A DNA stretch of 64,000 nt from Spirochaetota bacterium (GTDB lineage Bacteria; Spirochaetota; UBA4802; JAKQUI01), in NCBI GenBank assembly GCA_029562645.1, contig JAKQUI010000036.1, positions 158,546 through 222,545 on the forward strand, written 5' to 3'. Below the pieces are notes generated by a model. The model was not told the origin of the DNA. It worked only from the letters and a program-made list of their open reading frames with translations, and searched no databases. Shown in pieces: positions 59,405-64,000 of this stretch (positions within the stretch are counted from its first letter, which is position 1; every line of letters starts with the position of its first letter). A program made the translations under genes and the position numbers.

Positions 59405-61345
59405 TCATGGCGACGATACATCGGCCGCATCGACCTCATTGCGAAACGAGATCCGAAATGCGGTCCCGCCCTTCCGCGTAATGGCGATTGTCCCGCCGAT
59501 CTGCTCCGCAAGCAGATGCACCAGCCGGAACCCCAGCGTTTTCGCGCCGCGCATATCGACGTTTTCGGGAAGGCCGTCGCCGTCATCCGCGACCGTCATC
59601 ACGCATTCGCCGCCACGCTCGCGCAGGTCCACGGCGATCGCCCCGCGCCCTTTACCTGCGAAAGCATGCTTCAATGCGTTTGAAATGAGCTCGTTCATTA
59701 TAAGGCCGCAGGGAACGGCGCGGTCGATCCCGAGTTTCACCGCATCTCCCGTGATCGAGAATGTGACACCGCTCGCGCCATAGGCGGTCGTGAGATTTTG
59801 GACTATTTTACCTACGAATACGCCGAAATCTATGCGCGAGACGTCATCGGACATGTAGAGAAGCTCGTGGATAAGGGCGATTGATCGAATCCGGTTCTGG
59901 ACGTCTGTCAGCATGGCGCGAGGATCACCCTGCTGAGAGGAGTTCGACTGAAGGCTGACCAGGCTGGAGATCACCTGCATGTTGTTCTTCACGCGATGAT
60001 GGATCTCCCTGAGCAGGAGCTCCTTCTCGCGAAGCGAGCGTTTGATCGCATCCTCCGCGCGCTTGCGGTCGGTGATATTCCTCCCCACGCCTAGAATGCT
60101 CACGGGGACGCCGTCGGGATCTCGAAGTATGGTCATGGTGACCTCGGCCCAGAAGGTGGACCCGTCCTTTCGAACGTTCTCGAGCTCCATGGTCCGGGAC
60201 AGCTGCAGGTCCTTCCGCGCAAGGCGCTCGGGCGTCATCTCCTCCGCAATAACCGACGCGGCCAGGGCGTACGATTCGGGCGTGAGTTGGCGCTCCAGCG
60301 GCAGTTGACGGAGCTCGTCGAAGGTATAGCCGCGGTTTTTCAGCAGGGACGGACTCGCGTAGGAATACGAAAAATTGAGGTCCATCATCCACAACGTGTC
60401 GGTCATGTTGTCGGTGATGAGGCGGAAGATGCGCTCGTTCTCCCGCATCGTCTCCTCGGTGCGCATGCGCGCCGAGATGTCGCGAATGGCGGCGATATGG
60501 GCGGGCTGCCCGTTCCACTGCAAGTGCGAGGCGGTGATTTCGACGGGAAACACGCTTCCGTCCTTTTTCCGGTGATACCGAATCGGAATCACGGTGGAAT
60601 GATCCGCCATCGCCCGTCTCGTTTTGTCCGGCTCGGACGAGAGGTCGGTGTTTTTCATTCGGACCAGCTCGTCATGCGCATACCCGTAGAGTGCGGCCGC
60701 CGACTCGTTCGCCTCGAGTATCTCGCCGGTCTCGTTGTGTATCAGAAAAATGGCGTCCGATTCCAGATTGAAGAGCTGGCGGAACTTCTCCTCGCTCTCG
60801 CGCAGGGCGGATTCGGCCTGGGTTTTCGCCTGCAAGGTCGCCTCGAGCTCCCGGTTGGCCTCCTCGAGTTTGAACATCTTGTGCTCGAGCTTTCGGATCA
60901 GCGCCTCGCTGTAATGCTTGAGCATCTCCTCCTCGCCGATCCTCGGCGATTGCGGCGCGCCCAGCTTCCCTTCGCCGCCCAAATCGAGCACCGTCTCGAT
61001 GCGGGCGAGAAAGTCCTCCACCTCCGCCGGCTTCACGATGAACGCGTCGGCGCCCATGTCGAGCGCGAGCCGCTCGTCGCGCGGATCGGTATAGGTGGCC
61101 GTGTAGAAGACAAAGGGGAGGCGCTTGAGCCGCGGATCGGCCTTCCAGATGCGGCAGAGCGTGTATCCGTCAATGACCGGCATGAGGATGTCCGATATGA
61201 CCATGTCGGGAAGCGTCGATAACGCCTGTACGATCGCCTCGCTGCCGTTGCCGGCCTGGTCCACCGCATAGCCGTGCCCCTCGAGCAGGGCCCGAAGGAG
61301 GTACAGGTTTTCCTCGATATCGTCGACGATCAGTATCCGTTTCAT
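59405..61345 (-). CDS. Soluble sensor kinase REC-PAS-PAS-HisKA_2-HATPase
   Basis: This 646-aa protein has a receiver (1-125) with D52 in V-I-S-D-I-L-M-P-V-I-D-G, a coiled coil (145-185), PAS-1 (about 185-298) and PAS-2 with PAC (about 303-430). HisKA_2 follows with L-R-E-I-H-H-R-V-K-N-N-M-Q-V (H449/H450), then HATPase with N-E-L-I-S-N-A-L-K-H-A-F and D-D-G-D-G-L-P. HisKA_2 kinases include light- and redox-sensing types. Having the receiver at the N-terminus means it is itself controlled by phosphotransfer, probably from the upstream kinase. It overlaps the single-receiver gene by 4 bp. Confidence 0.93.
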   Translation of the reverse strand: MKRILIVDDIEENLYLLRALLEGHGYAVDQAGNGSEAIVQALSTLPDMVISDILMPVIDGYTLCRIWKADPRLKRLPFVFYTATYTDPRDERLALDMGADAFIVKPAEVEDFLARIETVLDLGGEGKLGAPQSPRIGEEEMLKHYSEALIRKLEHKMFKLEEANRELEATLQAKTQAESALRESEEKFRQLFNLESDAIFLIHNETGEILEANESAAALYGYAHDELVRMKNTDLSSEPDKTRRAMADHSTVIPIRYHRKKDGSVFPVEITASHLQWNGQPAHIAAIRDISARMRTEETMRENERIFRLITDNMTDTLWMMDLNFSYSYASPSLLKNRGYTFDELRQLPLERQLTPESYALAASVIAEEMTPERLARKDLQLSRTMELENVRKDGSTFWAEVTMTILRDPDGVPVSILGVGRNITDRKRAEDAIKRSLREKELLLREIHHRVKNNMQVISSLVSLQSNSSQQGDPRAMLTDVQNRIRSIALIHELLYMSDDVSRIDFGVFVGKIVQNLTTAYGASGVTFSITGDAVKLGIDRAVPCGLIMNELISNALKHAFAGKGRGAIAVDLRERGGECVMTVADDGDGLPENVDMRGAKTLGFRLVHLLAEQIGGTIAITRKGGTAFRISFRNEVDAADVSSP

Positions 61346-61731
61346 GTCCGCTCCGCAGTCCCGGAATTTAAAAAATACCGCTCAACCTCCGACACGAAGG
61401 TCTCGGGATTGATCGGCTTCTCGATATACCCATTGCATCCCGACGCGAGGGCCTTCTCGCGATCGCCCGCCATCGCATATGAGGTCACCGCGACGATGGG
61501 GATGCGGCTCGTCGCCGGGCCCTCGCGCAATCGCGCCGCCACCGCATACCCGTCCATAACGGGAAGCTGGATGTCCAGTAGAATGAGGTCGACGCCTCCC
61601 TCTTCGGCCCGCGCGATCCCCGCGTGACCGTCATCGGCAGAAACCACATCGTATCCTTTGTTGCGGAGAAGATAGGTGGTCAAATATCGATTCTGCTCAT
61701 TGTCTTCGATAAGAAGTATGGTTCGTTTCAT
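61342..61731 (-). CDS. Single-domain response regulator
   Basis: This 129-aa protein is a stand-alone receiver: N-terminal D-N/E-D pair (L-L-I-E-D-N-E), acceptor D53 in L-I-L-L-D-I-Q-L-P-V-M-D-G, T in V-A-V-T-S-Y-A-M, and K in Y-I-E-K-P-I-N. It has no output domain and probably acts as a diffusible phosphate shuttle. It overlaps both neighbours by 4 bp (ATGA), so the three proteins are probably made in near-equal amounts. Confidence 0.93.
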   Translation of the reverse strand: MKRTILLIEDNEQNRYLTTYLLRNKGYDVVSADDGHAGIARAEEGGVDLILLDIQLPVMDGYAVAARLREGPATSRIPIVAVTSYAMAGDREKALASGCNGYIEKPINPETFVSEVERYFLNSGTAERT

Positions 61732-63452
61732 GACCGCTCCTTGACGTCACGGGGAACGATGAAGGTGAACACGCTGCCCCTGCCGAATTCGCTCTCGGCG
61801 ACGATCTCGCCGCCCATGAGGCCGGCCAGCCGCCGGCAGATGGCGAGTCCCAGGCCGGTGCCATCGGTTTTTCGCGTGAGGCCGGAATCGATTTGCCGGA
61901 ATGGCTGGAACAGCGTCGCCATGTCATCGGGGCGGATCCCGATGCCGGTGTCGGCGACGCTCAAGCGCAGCGCCTCCGTCGATCGCGTCGCGCCCTCCCC
62001 GTGCGGAACATATCCGTGCTGCTCCGAAACGCTCACGGTCACCGCGCCCCGCTCGGAATACTTCACGGCATTGCTAATCAGGTTCAACAGGACCTGTTCC
62101 ACGCGCCGCTGGTCGCCGTGGGCCTCGCCCACGGCGGGATCGACGAACAGCGAAAGCGCCAATCCCTTTTTCTCGGCCAGCGGCCGCATCGCCGCGACGG
62201 CCTTCTCGACGACGGCCCGCACGTCGTAGGGTTCCGCATTCAGCGTAAGCTGCCCGGCCTCGATCTTCGAGATGTCGAGCACGTCGTTGATGAGCGACAG
62301 GAGGTGGCGCGCGCTGGAGCGGACCATCCCCATTTGCTTGCTTTGCTCCTCGTTCAGGGGGCCCGCAAGGCCCTGGAGTATGATTCCGGTGAATCCGATG
62401 ATCGAGTTGAGGGGCGTGCGCAGTTCATGGGACATCGTCGCGAGGAAGGCGGACTTGATCCGATCGGCCTCCTCGGCGCGCTCCTTGGCCTCGGCCAGCT
62501 CGGCGGTGCGCTCGATGATGCGCCGCTCCATCTCCTGGTTGACCAGCGTGAGCTCCCGCGTGCGCGCGTTCACCTGCCGCTTGAGCACCACGCTCCCGGC
62601 GATGCTCATGACCAGCACTATGCCCGCCAGAAGACCCGCCATCTTGAGCCACTCCGGTATTACATACCGCATCTCCTCGGACGACCACCGCTTGAGGGAG
62701 CGGTAATAGACCGATTGATGGTCCGTTCTCATGGCCGCAAGGTGGGTGTCGATGGCGGCGTGCAGTGCGCTTGAAACGTATTTTCGTCCGGCGAAATACA
62801 GATCGGACGGCTCGAACACGACGGCCGTCGCCTCGAGCCCGTACATCTTCGCATGGCGCAACCCGTAAAAACGGTTGGTCACGGCCCCGTCCGCATCACC
62901 CCTGGCCGCGGCCCTGAACATGGCGGCATAATCGGCAACGGCGATAAACGTGCACTGCAACCCGAAACTTGCGCTGAGTCGTGCAAGCGCCTGCTGTTGC
63001 ACGGAGCCGTCCAGAACGAGTATCCGCTTGTTGTTCAAATCGAGGATCGAGTTGATGGCGCTCCCCCTCGGTGCATAGATCTGATACCATGATGACAGCG
63101 CCGGTACCGAATGGAAGGAAAACCGCATCGCCCGCTCCGGCGTATAGGCGACATCGGGCATGAGGTCGATCTCCCCGCGCGCCAGCCGTTCCAGTCCCTC
63201 GGCCCAGGTGCCGGGGACATATTTCAGGGTCCATCCTTCTTTTTTCGCGATGTGCTGGATCATGTCGATGAAGATGCCCGCCGGCCGGCCGTCGTCGCCG
63301 GTGAATATCTTGGGCGCGTTTTCATACACGCCGACGACGACCGTCCGCGCATCGGCGTATGCCGGCAAAAACCAAACGAAGATGGCGATCGCGACGGCGA
63401 AGAAAAGACGTTGGATCACACCGGGAACGACACGCACCCATGCGGCATGCAT
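61728..63452 (-). CDS. Sensor histidine kinase with periplasmic SBP3 domain
   Basis: The start at 63452 gives an N-terminal signal-anchor (Q-R-L-F-F-A-V-A-I-A-I-F-V-W-F-L-P); an ATG at 63530 would add 26 polar residues. The product is 574 aa. It has a periplasmic SBP_bac_3 domain (about 35-260, V-G-V-Y-E-N-A-P-K-I-F, F-I-D-M-I-Q-H-I-A-K, G-E-I-D-L-M-P-D-V-A-Y), a TM helix, a coiled coil and HisKA with M-S-H-E-L-R-T-P-L-N. HATPase follows with N-L-I-S-N-A-V-K-Y-S, D-T-G-I-G-I and G-T-G-L-G-L-A-I. An amino acid-like or small polar ligand is likely. It is the first gene of the three-gene operon. Confidence 0.93.
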   Translation of the reverse strand: MHAAWVRVVPGVIQRLFFAVAIAIFVWFLPAYADARTVVVGVYENAPKIFTGDDGRPAGIFIDMIQHIAKKEGWTLKYVPGTWAEGLERLARGEIDLMPDVAYTPERAMRFSFHSVPALSSWYQIYAPRGSAINSILDLNNKRILVLDGSVQQQALARLSASFGLQCTFIAVADYAAMFRAAARGDADGAVTNRFYGLRHAKMYGLEATAVVFEPSDLYFAGRKYVSSALHAAIDTHLAAMRTDHQSVYYRSLKRWSSEEMRYVIPEWLKMAGLLAGIVLVMSIAGSVVLKRQVNARTRELTLVNQEMERRIIERTAELAEAKERAEEADRIKSAFLATMSHELRTPLNSIIGFTGIILQGLAGPLNEEQSKQMGMVRSSARHLLSLINDVLDISKIEAGQLTLNAEPYDVRAVVEKAVAAMRPLAEKKGLALSLFVDPAVGEAHGDQRRVEQVLLNLISNAVKYSERGAVTVSVSEQHGYVPHGEGATRSTEALRLSVADTGIGIRPDDMATLFQPFRQIDSGLTRKTDGTGLGLAICRRLAGLMGGEIVAESEFGRGSVFTFIVPRDVKERS

Positions 63453-63586
63453 GGCTCCAACGCTGCGAGCGCCATCGGGTCCTATCATCCGCCGGGGACG
63501 TCTTGTCGTATTTCCCCGTTCGCTCCTCATTTCCTCATTCCATCGCGTATATCGTATTCAGAATGTATCATCACACATCGTTCCGC

Positions 63587-63860
63587 TCAATATGCCATGC
63601 TTATCTCGAGTCCAATTTCATTGTTGTAGCCCCACTCCCCGTTCAAGAGCACGTATTCGTAATAATAATATCCTCCCGTTTTAATTTTAGAGTCGATCAG
63701 GGCATCAAGCCCAATGAAAAGCCGGTGACGATTCAGGCGCTCGCCGGGCGGCCAGCTCGGATTGTCCTCATAGTATCCTTCCCAGGCCACCCAGGGACGA
63801 AGCTCGTACTCCGTCCATTTCCAGGGAGGCCGCAACCGCAGCCGGTTACGATATCGAAAG
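63587..63860 (-). pseudogene. 5'-truncated DUF2490-type outer-membrane protein
   Basis: The frame encodes about 90 residues ending in a beta-barrel C-terminus (N-N-E-I-G-L-E-I-S-M-A-Y with terminal aromatic residue). Segments such as R-Y-R-N-R-L-R-L-R and E-Y-E-L-R-P-W-V-A-W-E-G-Y-Y-E-D, and N-R-H-R-L-F-I-G-L-D-A-L-I, are the pattern of the last strands of DUF2490 proteins. No credible start exists within it; the 5' part is cut off at 63860/63861 where the IS66-type end begins. Read on the minus strand, it is the remaining 3' piece of an interrupted gene. Confidence 0.65.
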
Positions 63861-64000
63861 GTAACTATTCAGTACAATATTTGCGGGGAGGAAAAAAGTA
63901 GTATTAATTTTATGGGCACTTTGTATATTATGTCCCATGAAGAGCGAAGAGATACTTGCGATATACAACAAGGGCCCTGAAGCAGTAATCGAAATCATTC
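63861..64000 (+). mobile_element. Left end of an IS66-family insertion (ISBst12-type), cut by window edge
   Basis: The element begins GTAACTATTCAG at 63861, matching the GTAA-starting terminal repeats of the IS66 family. Only 76 bp precede the transposase ATG, too little for the tnpA/tnpB genes, so it is like the single-transposase subgroup. Base composition turns AT-rich here. The left junction lies exactly where the DUF2490 frame is broken. Confidence 0.6.
63937..64000 (+). CDS. IS66-family transposase, N-terminus only
   Basis: The first 21 codons read MKSEEILAIYNKGPEAVIEI and one more Ile before the window ends. The motif I-L-x-I-Y-x-x-G-P-E-A-V is the characteristic N-terminal segment of IS66 TnpC transposases. 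The rest of the gene is outside the window. Confidence 0.65.
   Translation, partial: MKSEEILAIYNKGPEAVIEII

Overview
The window is GC-rich DNA from a diderm (Gram-negative type) bacterium. The gene repertoire fits a free-living spirochaete-like organism, with many 7TM hybrid histidine kinases, chemotaxis-type receptors, TPR proteins, OmpA/PD40 lipoproteins and a DUF4846 protein. That placement is only moderately supported, because no rRNA or other taxonomic marker is present beyond rnpB and rpmB.

Layout. At 1-3.9 kb there is a minus-strand operon of a HAMP membrane protein, a TauE/SafE permease, a 7TM methyl-accepting protein and a second MCP-like protein cut by the window edge. At 4-21.3 kb there are housekeeping and metabolic genes: the RNase P RNA gene, rsmD, a DUF1858 protein, rpmB, sppA with a Yip1 protein, an M64 peptidase, two 2-hydroxyacyl-CoA dehydratase-type subunits facing an exported dipeptide epimerase, an acyl-CoA thioesterase, a PLP cysteine synthase, hemerythrin, prmA and a large hybrid kinase.

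At 21.5-35.5 kb an integrated mobile element of about 13.9 kb occupies the 3' half of a tRNA-Thr(CGU) gene. It is bounded by perfect 43-bp direct repeats (21518-21560 and 35415-35457), with paired TGTAGCAY arm-type sites just inside each end. It carries two tyrosine recombinases, an excisionase-like HTH protein, a replication-initiator-like gene with lambda-style repeats inside its coding sequence, many small translationally coupled ORFs, a DUF5681 protein and a full-length phage tail tape-measure-like protein. It has no recognisable capsid, portal, large terminase or other tail gene. It could be a satellite-like element or a reduced prophage. Its integrase is interrupted by an amber codon directly after the catalytic tyrosine, and both other genes that end in TAG have in-frame continuations.

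At 35.5-40.3 kb there is a DUF1508 gene and a MacB-MacA-TolC tripartite export operon. At 40.6-49.3 kb a run of plus-strand genes encodes mainly exported or envelope proteins: a stand-alone MshEN-like domain, TPR proteins, an MBL-fold hydrolase, a putative HExxH metalloprotease, a LolA-like protein, lipoproteins, a NYN nuclease and an OmpA/PD40 protein. At 49.3-63.5 kb there is a CoA-disulfide reductase-rhodanese fusion and a dense signalling region: REC-GGDEF, REC-PP2C, a 1132-aa 7TM-PAS-GAF-HisKA-REC-HPt kinase, and a three-gene overlapping operon of SBP3-kinase, receiver and REC-PAS-PAS-HisKA_2 kinase. J-domain and patatin genes are interspersed. At the right edge the left end of an IS66-family insertion (from 63861) cuts a DUF2490-type outer-membrane protein gene.

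All functions are read from translated sequence and remembered family motifs. No search or structure prediction was run.
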